A stretch of DNA of 64,000 nt from Dromiciops gliroides (lineage: Eukaryota > Chordata > Mammalia > Microbiotheria > Microbiotheriidae), in the NCBI RefSeq assembly GCF_019393635.1, contig NC_057863.1, forward strand, positions 642,665,306-642,729,305, in the 5' to 3' direction. A program made the position numbers and the translations under genes. Shown in pieces: positions 22,302 to 32,499 of the stretch. The notes below the pieces were generated by a model. That model had not been told where the DNA came from. It saw only the letters and a list, made by a program, of their open reading frames with translations, and did not search any database. Within the stretch, counting starts at the first letter, position 1, and each line of letters begins with the position of its first letter.

Positions 22302-22447
22302 GGGGCAGCTAGATGGCGCAGTGGATAGAGCACCAGCCCTGGAGTCAGGAGTACCTGAGTTCAAATCCAGCCTCAGACACTTGACACATTAGCTGTGGGA
22401 CCTTGGGCAAGTCACTTAATCCCAATTGCCTCGCAAAAAAAAAAAAG
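22302..22447 (+). mobile_element. tRNA-derived marsupial SINE
   Basis: AAAAGGCCAGTGAAG flanks both ends. Confidence 0.94.
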
Positions 22448-22559
22448 GCCAGTGAAGAAATTACTTTGAGACTAAATAACTTAATCACATAGAATTGATG
22501 GGTCAAAGAATAAGTCAGAGAAACAATTAATAATTTCTTTAAAAATAATAACAATGAAC

Positions 22560-23385
22560 AACATACCAAAAATTTATGAGTGGCGACCTAAGCAGTCCTT
22601 ATATGTCTAAACAATTTCATCAGTAAAAGAAAGGAGCATATCAACAAATTTGGTGTGCAACTAAGAAGCAAATAAATAAACTAGGAAAATGAACACATTA
22701 AAAAACATCAAAATAAATACTAAAATAAAAATCCTTAAAAAAGAGGATATTAACAAAATTGAAAGCAAAGAAAAATTCATTTAACAAATAGGAGCTATTT
22801 TTAAAATCAACAAAATGGATAAACCTTGATTAAAATGAAGAAAACAAATTACCAGTGTCAAAAATGAAAAAGAAAGAATTCACAATAAATGCAAAACAAA
22901 TAAAATGAATTTTCAGCCAATTATATGGTAATAAAACTGTCCAAATGAAATGTGTAAATGTTTACAAAAATATAAAATATCTATATTAACAGAACAAGAA
23001 TAAGGGATTTAGCCCAGTCTCCAAAAAAAAAATAAAAAATGAACAAGCCATAAATGAAATCCCAATGGAAAAAACTTCAGGACTACATCAAATTACATGT
23101 GGATTATATCAAATATTTAAAGAAAAATTACCTTTGATATCATAGAGTCTGAGAGAATAGAAAAGGAAGAGGTCCTGACAAATTCCTTCTGTGATACAAA
23201 TATGATATTTTGGGGGCAGCTAGGTGGCGCAGTGGATAGAGCTCCAGCCCTGGAGTCAGGAGGACCTGAGTTCAAATGTGGCCTCAGACACTTGACACTT
23301 ACTAGCTGTGTGACCTTGGGCAAGTCACTTAACCCCAATTGCCTCACCAAAACACAAAAACAAAAACAAATATGATATTTTTGCC
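22560..23385 (+). mobile_element. L1 ORF2 fragment, split by a SINE
   Basis: ATGAACAAGCCATAAATGAA and GACAAATTCCTTCTGTGATA match marsupial L1 ORF2 between endonuclease and reverse transcriptase. Confidence 0.75.
23214..23365 (+). mobile_element. tRNA-derived marsupial SINE in L1
   Basis: ACAAATATGATATTTT flanks both ends. Confidence 0.94.
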
Positions 23386-23770
23386 TTGGTAAGTAAATTC
23401 CTAGATAACTCCTGTCTTTCCTTTTGCTTGTGTTTGGATTCCCATCCCTTTGCCCACATATAATAAGGGCTGAGTAATGTTCTATTGATCTCCCTAGATA
23501 TTTTGTACCTTTTCTAGTTATTTTGAATGGGACTTCCCTACTATTTTCACCTGGATTTTGCTATTGTCATATATAAAGGCCATTGATTTTTGTGGATTTG
23601 TTTTTATCCTATCTTACTGAAGCTATTAATTGTCTAAATGAGCTGTTGGGGTTTGTTTGGAGTTTTGTTATTACTGTTGGTTTGCTGAGGTTTCCCAAAT
23701 AAACCACCCTGTCATCATTAAATAGATAGAATTTTGACTCGTCTGTGGCTGTGCTTATGCCTTTAATTTA
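23386..23770 (-). mobile_element. Probable L1 fragment
   Basis: Minus-strand L1-like composition (GATAAAAACAAATCCACAAA region). Assignment rests on resemblance only. Confidence 0.4.
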
Positions 23771-23779
23771 TTTCTACTG

Positions 23780-23960
23780 TCTAAAGTGCCCATCTCCACT
23801 CGAAATGTTTGTGTGGACTCTTTGTGCCTGACCTGTGGTAGAGGCTTCGGAGCTCATGTTGGTCTGATCAGTCACAGCTGGACACACTGTACCTTGAACC
23901 TGACACAGTGATGTCATTTTAGTCCTCTCGGAGCATGATGGACAACAAGCAAGCAGCCAG
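23780..23960 (+). mobile_element. RTE-type LINE 3' end with zinc-finger tail
   Basis: Plus strand encodes CLTCGRGFGAHVGLISHSWT then H, a C2H2-like finger before the stop, followed by the AGTCCTCTCGGAGCATGATG tail. Confidence 0.7.
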
Positions 23961-25125
23961 CTATGTCATTGATATTGCTAGCATTTCTAGGGATAAAACC
24001 TATGATTTCATGGGTATTGGGAACTATCACTTGAGAAAACCCCAGCTATTATTTCAGGTTAGCATCTTCCTTGCAATTGAGATATTCAGAGTTATCCTAG
24101 AGTCCTGTTAATTAGTTAAGCATTGGGTTTACAAGTTAGGTGACTTGTCCAGGGCCACTCAGCCTGTATATCAGAGATGAGATTTGAACCCAGTGGTCCT
24201 GGTTGATTATATAACACACAAAGAGACAGAGTCGGGATCCCAAAAGACTTTGGTATTGAGTTGAATCTAAGAAGATGAAATTCAACAGTGATAACAAAGT
24301 CTTATACTGGGGTCTAAAAAATCTAGTTCAAGATAAGAAGGAACAAATAAAGTAACAGATAAAGAGCAGGATGTGTATTTTTTTTTCTGACAAAAAAACA
24401 GGTGACCTGTTCTCCTCTTCTGGATTCCACACTTCTAGTCACTGCCATATTGGCCCCACCCTCTCCTCCTCTGTTCCAATCTGGTTGGATGAGGCACCCC
24501 TGCCGCCATTGCCAACCCCTCTACTTGAGGTTGTAATCTCATCCCTTCCCATTTCTCTCAGGACGTTGACCCTTCCTTAGGTCATTCCCTCTCGATCCCT
24601 AATTTGGGATCTCTCCATATCCCCCCGCCATTTCTTAGCCACCCACAAACAGATCTTTCTCTCCTTAAGGAAAAAACAAAACAAAACAAAAAAACCCTTT
24701 GCTTGACCCTTCCATATCTTGTCTTCCCTTCACAGCCAAACTTCATGTGGTTTTGAATGGAACCAGAGGAAATAGCAAAAAATATGATGACTTGTCCCAC
24801 TACAAATTTATTTTCTAATCTGAGTCAGACCCTCTGCCCCATGGCAATCATTCTACCCCTCCCTGATTGACTAGCTATCCTATTCTCCATAGCACTTGCT
24901 CTGATCCTACATGCGTCTCTTCAAGGCAACCCACCTCATACTTTTCCACACACAAAAACCATATTGAGGCCATTTGGCATGAACTCTCTCTTCTTCCTTC
25001 CTTCCTTCCTTCTTTCCTCCTCATTTCACACTACTCCGGCATCTTCCTCCATTATATCCTCTTTCACTCTTGTCTCTGATGGAAAGGTGGTCCTTCTCCT
25101 TGCCAAGACAAACCCATCTACAGTC
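23961..25125. other. Intergenic, no gene seen
   Basis: MIR-like remnant near 24130-24200. From 24390 a C/T-rich stretch with short frames, no coding motif. Confidence 0.5.
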
Positions 25126-25127
25126 AT

Positions 25128-25278
25128 CTTTTTTTTTTTTTTTTGCAGGGCAATGGGGGTTAAGTGACTTGCCCGGGGTCACACAGCTAGTAAGTGTCAA
25201 GTGTCTGAGGCCATATTTGAACTCAGGTACTCCTGAATCCAGGGCCGGTACTTTATCCACTGTGCCACCTAGCTGCCC
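25128..25278 (-). mobile_element. tRNA-derived marsupial SINE
   Basis: TACAGTCATCTTT flanks both ends. Confidence 0.94.
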
Positions 25279-25373
25279 CTACAGTCATCTTTGATGTCAT
25301 CCCCTTCTGTCTTATCAAACAGATTCCTCTACTATCATTCCCACTTTCTCTTTTATCTCCAGTTCCTCTCTAT

Positions 25374-25660
25374 TGTTGTTTGTCCTTTGTTCACAAAGAG
25401 GACCATGACATTGGGGTTAATGTAATGACTTGCAGTGGATTGGTTTTAAGCGAGGCAGGGCTATGTAAGGTCACCAACCTGACTTTCTCCTCCAGAGCCA
25501 TCTGTATCCAGTGGCAAGATATACATCAGGACCACTGGAGATGGCATCGGATGTTTCAGGAAATTGGGGTTAAGTGACTTGCCTAGGGTCATACAACTAG
25601 TAAGTGTCTGAAGTGAGATTTGAACTCAGGTCCCCCCAACTTCAAGGCCAGTGCTATAAA
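25374..25660 (-). mobile_element. Composite SINE: tRNA-like head with RTE-type 3' end
   Basis: On the minus strand the tRNA-like head is followed by a middle block (GTCCTGATGTATATCTTGCC area). The 3' end TGGTCCTCTTTGTGAACAAA equals the LINE end at 9.59 kb. Confidence 0.85.
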
Positions 25661-25904
25661 TATTCCTGGGTCCCTTCTGTTCTTAAAAATCCTCATTTTA
25701 TCTCGCAATCCTTCTAGCTATTGTCCTATATCTTTTCTTCCCTTCATGGCCAACCTCCTTAAGAGGTTGTCTACCCTGGGCACTTCTACATTATTTCCTC
25801 TCATTATATCACATTGGTTTTCCCATTGGCCAGAATGTTTGTCCTCAACTTCCCTTTGCAGCTACTTCAACCAGGTAAGAGATGTAGTCCTTTTTTTTTT
25901 TTTT

Positions 25905-26090
25905 TCAATTTTTTAGGGGATGTATTATTAACCAAACAAAAGGTAGAAGCAATTGCAAAAGATATCCCTGGTAACTTGAAGGCAATGACTTCTTGATACA
26001 ACAAGAAACACTAAAACAAAGTGAAAAGACTGGGGTGGGGCAGAGAATGCAATTTGAAGTATCTCACAGCAAAAACAAGTATTGTGGAAA
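25905..26090 (+). mobile_element. Probable L1 ORF1-region fragment
   Basis: TTGATACAACAAGAAACACT and similar A-rich text also seen at 19.9 kb. Confidence 0.45.
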
Positions 26091-26094
26091 GCAG

Positions 26095-26340
26095 AGGCAA
26101 CTAGATGGTACAGTAGAGTGCTAAGTAAGCAGTAGGAAGACCTGAGTTCAAATTTGACCTCAAACCTTACTACTGGTGACCTCTGGCAAGTTATTTAACC
26201 TCTGCCTGTTTCAGTTTCCTCAAATGTAAAAATGGGGATAATAATAGCACCTCTATCCCAGGGTTTTTGTGAGGATCTAGTGAAATAATATTTGTAAATT
26301 ACCTGATACACAGTAGGCACCATATAAATGCTAGCTTTTT
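26095..26340 (+). mobile_element. MIR/CORE-type SINE
   Basis: AAAAATGGGGATAATAATAG, CACCTCTATCCCAGGGTTTT and CACAGTAGGCACCATATAAATG. Confidence 0.75.
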
Positions 26341-26487
26341 TTTTTTTTAGTGAGGCAATTGGGGTTAAGTGACTTGCCCAGGGTCACAATACAGCTAGTA
26401 AGTGTTAAGTGTCTGAGGCCGGATTTGAACTCAGGTCCTCCTGACTCCAGGGCTGGTGCTCTATCCTCTGCGCCACCTAGCTGCCCC
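26341..26487 (-). mobile_element. tRNA-derived marsupial SINE
   Basis: AAATGCTAGCTTTT flanks both ends; inserted in the MIR-type copy. Confidence 0.94.
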
Positions 26488-26504
26488 AAATGCTAGCTTT
26501 TTAA

Positions 26505-26870
26505 AAATACATATATATTTTGGTTAGATTTATTTAGACTAGAAGGAGCTAAATTGAAGTTTCTCACTTATTGTTTTACTACTACTCCCTATAATTCATT
26601 AACCTTTTCCTTTAAGTATTTGGATATTGTGCCATTTGGTGAATATGTTTAATATCGATATTAATGTATTATCTATAGTACCTTTCAGCAAAATGTGGTT
26701 TCCCTGTTTATCTCCTTTAATTAAAGTCTATTTTATGCTGCTTTGCTTGAGAATATGATTACTACCCCTGCCCTTTATTTTAACTCTGTATCTTTCTGTT
26801 TCAAGTGTTTCTTTTTTCCTCTTCCATTGTAAGTGTAAGTTTGTACCATTCACTTACAGAGTTATAACTG
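26505..26870 (-). mobile_element. L1 endonuclease-region fragment
   Basis: Minus strand (AACATATTCACCAAATGGCA; TTTAGCTCCTTCTAGTCTAA) resembles the marsupial L1 endonuclease region. Confidence 0.6.
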
Positions 26871-27029
26871 TTAATTTTGTATTTCCCTCCATCCTATTAT
26901 ACTTTTTCTTTTTTTCCCACTCACTTTTTATAAAGAAGAGGATGGTAAGGGACAAGGAGTGAGCTCTGAACCTGTGCTCAAGGTTTTGTATAATACATTT
27001 GTTACCCTGTCCCATTTCTCTTTATTTCA

Positions 27030-27725
27030 CTGATATAATCTGCTCTAACCATTTTGGAAAGCAAATTGGAACTATGCCCCAAAGCTGTAAACTATGCATA
27101 CCCTTTGACCCAACAGTACAACTACTAGATCTAACCCCCCAGAGCAATACCATTACTAGGTCTACACCCCAAAGAGATGAAAGAAAAAGGGAAAGGATTC
27201 ATAGGTACCCAAATATTTCTAGCAGTTCCTTTTGTGGTGGCAAAGAACAGGAAACTGAGGGAATGCCCATCAATTAGGAAATAACTAAACAAGTTGTGGT
27301 ATATGATTGTAATGAAACCCTATTGTGCTGGAAGAAATTAAGGGGATGGTTTCAGAAAAACCTGGCTAGATTTATATGAGTTAATGCAAAGTGACATGAG
27401 CAGAACTAGGAGAACACTGTATACATTAACAGCAAAAAAATTGTAAGATGATCAACTGTGAAAACCTTAGTAACTGACCAGTACAATGATCCATGACAAT
27501 TCCCAAGGATCCATGATGAAAAAATGCTATCAACCTCCAGATATAAAGCTGATAGACTCATAATGCAGACCAAAACATATTTTCTTTGGATTTTTTTGAC
27601 ATGGATAATGAGAATTTGTTTTATTTGACTAGATACATTTATAACACATTGAGTTTTTCTTGCATTCTCAGTCGGGGAGGGAAAGGGAGAGAATTTGGAA
27701 CTGAAAATAAAATTGAATTTTAAAA
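27030..27725 (+). mobile_element. L1 3' end
   Basis: Encodes FGKQIGTMPQSCKLCIPFDP-like end of ORF2 (GGKEQETEGMPIN), then the L1 3' UTR. With the previous entry it may be one inverted insertion. Confidence 0.8.
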
Positions 27726-27726
27726 A

Positions 27727-27860
27727 TGAGTGGTAGATAAAGCACCAGCCCTGGATTCAAGAGCACCTGAGTTCAAGTCCGGCCTTAGACACATACTAGC
27801 TGTGTGACCCTGGGCAAGTCCCTTAACCCTCATTGCCACACCAAAAAAAAAAAACCCAAT
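27727..27860 (+). mobile_element. tRNA-derived marsupial SINE, 5'-truncated
   Basis: Begins GTGGTAGATAAAGCACCAGC; A-run tail. Confidence 0.9.
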
Positions 27861-27875
27861 GTAAAAAATAATGAG

Positions 27876-28040
27876 TGGGGGCAGCTAGGTGGCGCAGTGG
27901 ATAGAGCACCGGCCCTGGAGTCAGGAGTACCTGAGTTCAAATCCGGCCTCAGACACTTAACACTTATTAGCTGTGTGACCCTGGGCAAGTCACTTAACCC
28001 CCATTGCCTCACTTGAAAAAAAAAAAAGAAAAAGAAAAAA
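27876..28040 (+). mobile_element. tRNA-derived marsupial SINE
   Basis: GGGGGCAGCTAGGTGGCGCA head; AATGAGTG flanks both ends. Confidence 0.93.
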
Positions 28041-28924
28041 GAATGAGTGAATGAAATTTCATTTTCTGAGCTTTGCGATTTCAAATATAAAAGCAAAGAC
28101 AGTCCTTGATCTCAAGGAGCTTACATTCAAATGAAGGAAATAAAGAGTAGACAGGGAGAGGCACTTTGCTCTGGAAAGTTACTGAGATGTTGAATGGGGT
28201 CACACAAAGGAATATGTTGACAAACCCCATCCACGGACAATGATGACGTTGATTTTATCATGATTCTTGGTTCCAGAATTGGAGAGAGACAGTGCAGAAC
28301 GCTGGACTTGGCATCAGAGGAAGTAGGTTACAATTTCAGCCCTTCTTCTTACCTTTATAACTACAGCATACCCCTGCTTCAATGTGGATAGTGAGACTGG
28401 CAGTGGGAACAGAGAAACAGAAATTCTTTGAGATCATCCCAGCCTTCCAGAGTATGGCCAATGCCAACAAGATTATGAGGGCCCTTCACATTGGCCCCTA
28501 GAGTAGTAACTTAGAATAGGGCCTATTGGTGGGCTTGTTGGAGCCAAGTAGATTTCCTAAAGACAACCAATAGAAACCAGGCACGACAACCGAAGAACAG
28601 TCCTTGTGAGCTATCCAAGTATCCTCTAAAGGACAGAACTATCCCAACTGGGGCATGAAGGATTGTGAGACCACCAGAGCAGAAGTGTTCAGGCAGCCTG
28701 AACCAGATGAAAGCATGCTTGGGAAATATTTAACAAAGTAAAAATACAATGGGGCATAGATAATGTTAATATGTGGTTTTCTAAGTCAATATGCATCCCA
28801 CAAGGACCCTTATAATAGGTCCAGTGTCCTCCATTCCTATTTGTGTTTGTTAACCACTTAACCAGAAGGTTCCCTAGAAGCAGTGCTCACACCACCAGGT
28901 TTACTAATATCAATCGACATCAGA
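28041..28924. other. Intergenic, no gene seen
   Basis: Unique-looking sequence without coding features. Confidence 0.5.
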
Positions 28925-29190
28925 GTGTTGTTCTGTTGTTGTTCATTCTTGTCTGACTTCCTCATGACCCCATTGGGGGTTTCCTTGGCCAAGAAACTGG
29001 AGTGGTTTACTATTTCATTCTCCAGCTCATTTCACAGATAGGGAAACTGAGGCAAACAGGGTGAAGTGACTTGCCCAGGGTCACACAGATAGGAAGTGTC
29101 TGAGGCCAAATTTGAACTCAGGAAAATGAGTCTTCCTGACTCTAAGCCCAAAGCTCTATCCACTATGGCATCACCTAGCTGCATAGAAAA
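28925..29190 (-). mobile_element. Mar1-type SINE
   Basis: TCTGACTTCCTCATGACCCC to the tRNA-like head at CTATGGCATCACCTAGCTG. Confidence 0.9.
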
Positions 29191-29502
29191 AGTGTTTCCA
29201 GGATACAAAAAGAACCTATGCCCTATATGAGTTATCGTTACTATGAGCATTATTTCCATTTTGTATTTAATGAAGTTCATAGAAACTTTTTAAATGTTTA
29301 CTATTCGTTGGTTTGTGGCACAAGTGAATGAAAATGGCAGCTCTTTGTAACTGAATCCAAGTGTAGGGGTGGGAGCTCATCCTCTTTGTAGGATGCCTGC
29401 CCATCTGGATCATTGGTGTGAGTATTGTCGTCCACAGCAATAGCAGCAAGAATGTCCAAATCTCAAAGCCAGGTTCCCAAACCCTCCCAGGAGGAGGATC
29501 TT

Positions 29503-29653
29503 CTTATTTTTTTTTTTTGCGGGGCAATGAGGGTTAAGTGACTTGTCCAGGGTCACACAGCTAGTAAGTGTCAAGTGTCTGAGGTGGGATTTGAACTCAG
29601 GTCCTCCTGAATCTAAGGCCAGTGCTTTATCCACTCTGCCACCTAGCTGCCCC
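29503..29653 (-). mobile_element. tRNA-derived marsupial SINE
   Basis: AGGAGGATCTTCT flanks both ends. Confidence 0.94.
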
Positions 29654-29954
29654 AGGAGGATCTTCTAATCTTCATCCTCTAGTGGCACAGGTTAGCAGGA
29701 GGCCTGGCAGGAGTCTCCAGCCCTACAAAGCATCCTCCCTGATCCATCTTCCAAGTCTGGGGGGCCTCATTGGTCTCACAAGTGTAAGAGACTAGACGGC
29801 ATATCGGCTAACCTCCCTTGTTATACAGATGAGGAAATGAAGGCCCACAGTAAGTGAATAGAGCTGGGGTTTGTACCTGGGGACTCTGACTCCCCACATC
29901 CTGTTCCCCTTTCACCACCTCCCCCATTGTGCTTCCCTCCCCATTTTATTTGGT

Positions 29955-30113
29955 TTGGGGGGGGGTGTTAGGTTTTTTGTGGGGCAATAGGGGTTAAGTG
30001 ACTTGTCCAGGGTCACACAGCTAGTAAGTGTCAAGTGTCTGAGGTCGGATTTGAACGCAGGTCCTCCTGAATCCAGGGTTGCTGCCTTATCCACTGCACC
30101 ACCTAGGTGCCCC
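29955..30113 (-). mobile_element. tRNA-derived marsupial SINE at the SELENOV-like 3' end
   Basis: CTCCCCATTTTA flanks both ends. It is sense with the SELENOV-like gene; an AATAAA on the minus strand (29945-29950) follows its A/C-rich tail. Confidence 0.93.
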
Positions 30114-30187
30114 CCTCCCTCCCCATTTTAAATAAAGACAGACAGCAAATAAAAGGCGCACATTGTTGTTACATCTCTCCCCCACGG

Positions 30188-30260
30188 TGCCCAGAAGCCA
30201 TCAAGGAAGGACCCGGCTTCTGAGATATTTTCTGTCTTTCCTATCATTAAACTGGAGCAG
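30188..30260 (-). promoter_or_regulatory. Candidate SECIS element in the SELENOV-like 3' UTR
   Basis: On the minus strand, 182 nt past the stop: ATGA (30244-30247), a stem AGGAA-A-GAC pairing with GTC-C-TTCCT, an apical loop holding AAAA 12 nt after the ATGA, and TGAT (30200-30203). The outer stem CCAG/CTGG closes it. This matches the eukaryotic SECIS plan (ATGA/NGAN quartet, unpaired AA in the loop). I could not fold it by computer. Confidence 0.7.
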
Positions 30261-30428
30261 GAGGGAGAGAGGATGTTGCCCGAGACTTGAGAAGAGGGAG
30301 ATGGAAAAAGATAAGCTGGCAGGACGGTGATTGAGAGGTGAAGTTCCCAAGCTCATTTTCTTCCATCTCACCCCCATTCCCCAGCGTCTGAGCCCAAACC
30401 CTCCCATTGCACCCTCCTCTGGGTTCGT

Positions 30429-31130
30429 TCAGCTGTGAAGTTCCAAGGCTTTCAGCACTTCCCGGATCTGAGCCACGACTTTGACCAATTTTGACTCATT
30501 CAAGTAGCCATCCACGTAGCCATCTCCTCCCTGGGAAACCAAGAGGAACAGCGCCCCCTGAAAGTGCCCCCAAACCGGCCTTCCCCAGCCTCAGCCCTGG
30601 TCCCTGGCTATGCATCTCACCACTCCCACCAGCTTCCCCCAGCCTGGAACAAAAATAATGATAAAAACTCCCATTCAAAGACTGCAAAGCATCGCCCCAC
30701 AGCAGCCCTGGGGCGTTAGGTAGTACATTATCATCCCCATTTTCCAGATTAAGAAATAGAGCCCCAGAGAGGTGATGGACTTGCCCTGGGTCTTGCTTTG
30801 TGGCCAATCCAGAACTCACCCATACATGCTTTGAGGACTTTCTGAGTCCAATCTCACCTTTTTAGAATGCACCAGTTTGCCAGCCACAAAGACCTCAAAA
30901 TCCTCTGAGGGCTGGGGCACCCGCTCTTCAACCTGGGTCAGAGGGAAGTGGAAAATGGCTAACGTCTGTAGTATCCCTCACACACACACATAATATGTAC
31001 GCTGTCACCTTGTACCAGGCCATCAGCAGAGGGGGAATGAAGTGACTTCCACCCAGCATGGGAAGAGTCTACTCACAAAGGTTAGGCGTTCTGGGAAAAT
31101 TTCATTTAGCTGCCTTTTCAGTCGGTTGAA
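30429..31130 (-). CDS. SELENOV-like (SELENOW-family) gene, C-terminal exons
   Basis: Three minus-strand exons with clean GT-AG sites and phase 0 joins: 31077-31130 (FNRLKRQLNEIFPERLTF), 30858-30932 (VEERVPQPSEDFEVFVAGKL plus VHSKK) and 30429-30530 (GGDGYVDGYLNESKLVKVVA..., TGA stop). They match the thioredoxin-like C-terminal half of SELENOW/SELENOV; FEVFV, LVHSKK and NESKL are closer to SELENOV. The gene lies just past DLL3, the place of human SELENOV. VDGYLNES has four residues more than the human proteins. The exon that should carry Cys-x-x-Sec is not found. Fragments at 31292-31306 (PEVTIFG, before a donor) and about 31169-31189 (AYYGLE) line up with human VTYCG and USYSLR, but I cannot join them in frame. 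Whether the gene is functional, a Cys/Sec-lost form or decaying is open. The family call is firm, the symbol less so. Confidence 0.8.
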
Positions 31131-31242
31131 CTAGAGATGAGGAAAAGGGAGTCACTCAGGGGCCCAACTTCCAGCCCATAATAGGCTGGCCCTTCCAAAG
31201 GGCCACAGATCTGATCTCTCCTCTTCCCCCGCCCCACCTCCC

Positions 31243-31270
31243 CGCGCGCGCGCGCGCACACACACACACT
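31243..31270. repeat. (CG)n(CA)n alternating tract
   Basis: Alternating purine-pyrimidine run, (CG) units followed directly by (CA) units, inside the gap where the missing SELENOV-like exon would lie. Confidence 0.95.
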
Positions 31271-31291
31271 TCATCGGGAAAACTCACTCAC

Positions 31292-31640
31292 CCGAAAATG
31301 GTAACTTCAGGAGTTGCTGGAACAGGTGCACAGACATTCAAAGGCATAAAGGCGGAGACAGAGAGAACAGGTCCCCGCCCAAAGATGCAAAGAAGTCGGA
31401 TGGACAGAAAGAGAAACCAGAGATTTGGAGAGATCGAGGACATAGAAGAAGAGATCGCAGTAGCCAGACACAGAGACACCAGAGATAAAGAGATAAACAA
31501 AGTTGAAGAAGACATTGACAGAAAGAGACAGGAATAGAGAGAGAGACAAAGAGACAGAAACGGAGAAGTCCAATGAAAAAGACAGGTAGGGATAGACATA
31601 TCAATGAAAAGGGGGAGGGAAAAGACAAGAATCAGACCGT
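31292..31640 (-). other. Purine/pyrimidine-biased tract upstream of the SELENOV-like exons
   Basis: The plus strand is AGA/GACA-rich. The minus strand is open for 123 codons ending APVPATPEVTIFG before a good donor (CGG|GTGAGT at 31292). The open frame is mostly Ser/Leu low complexity, so I do not call it an exon; only the last residues resemble SELENOV. Confidence 0.35.
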
Positions 31641-31802
31641 CATTTATTTGTGATTGCATCCCCCCTTCCTAATAATTAAAACCGGTTACTTTATCACTTT
31701 AAATTTGCAAATCACTACAAATATACATTATTGGATTTAATCCTTATAACAATCCAGTGAAGTGTGAAGCAGATACTACCTCATTTTAGAAAGGAAAAGG
31801 AG

Positions 31803-31965
31803 GGAGCAGCTAGGTGACGCAGTGGATAAAGCACCGGCCCTGGAGTCAGGAGTACCTGAGTTCAAATCTGGCCTCAGACACTTGACACTTACTAGCTGTG
31901 TGACCCTGGGCAAGTCACTTAACCCTCATTGCCCAGCCAAAAATTTTTTAAAAATTAAAAAAAAA
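31803..31965 (+). mobile_element. tRNA-derived marsupial SINE
   Basis: GAGCAGCTAGGTGACGCAGT head; AAAAAT-rich tail, then AAAGGAAGGAAGG. Confidence 0.92.
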
Positions 31966-32346
31966 GAAAGGAAGGAAGGAAGAGGAAACTGAGGTTCACA
32001 GAGGTTATATCAAGATAACATATCCAGCTGAATAAGAAGTGGGATTCCAGCTCACATTTAGCCTTAACCCAAGTTCAGCATCTCCAGCCCGCCACAGAAC
32101 TTGCCTCTTCTCAGAGAATGCAACACCCCCCGCCCAGAGCAAGCCAAGCACTACCCCACTACTCCATTACCCCACCCCTGCCCTGGAAAGAGAAGTCTGT
32201 TCCCTCTTGCGCAGGGAGCAGTCACTCAGTCCTGGACTGAACCCCGAGTGGGGATACCTCATCAGAGAGAGGGATAAAGAGAGAAGAGAAAGCCAAAAAA
32301 TGAAGCCCTAGAAGCATCCCTTCCATACACGTATAATAAAGATGGG

Positions 32347-32490
32347 GAGGGGGCAGCTAGGTGGCGCAGTGGATAGAACACCGGCCCTGGAGTCAGGAGT
32401 ACCTGCGTTCAAATCCGGCCTCAGACACTTAACACTTACTAGCTGTGTGACCCTGGGCAAGTCACTTAACCCCAATTGCCTCACTAAAAA
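32347..32490 (+). mobile_element. tRNA-derived marsupial SINE
   Basis: ATAAAGATGGGGAG flanks both ends; a close match to the GGATAGAGCACCGG subtype. Confidence 0.95.
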
Positions 32491-32499
32491 AAATTTTTT

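Noticed and set aside
1-29900. EID2/EID2B or other genes found beyond SELENOV in human
   Set aside because: No open frame with their features was seen in the repeat-rich left half.
31195-31215. ATCTGTGGCCC as the CxxU start of the missing SELENOV-like exon
   Set aside because: It gives CGPL with no TGA and has no convincing acceptor.
31260-31306. VTIFG followed directly by TGA as a Sec codon
   Set aside because: The TGA lies in a strong splice donor (CGG|GTGAGT) and the following codons run into a (GT)n/(CG)n tract.
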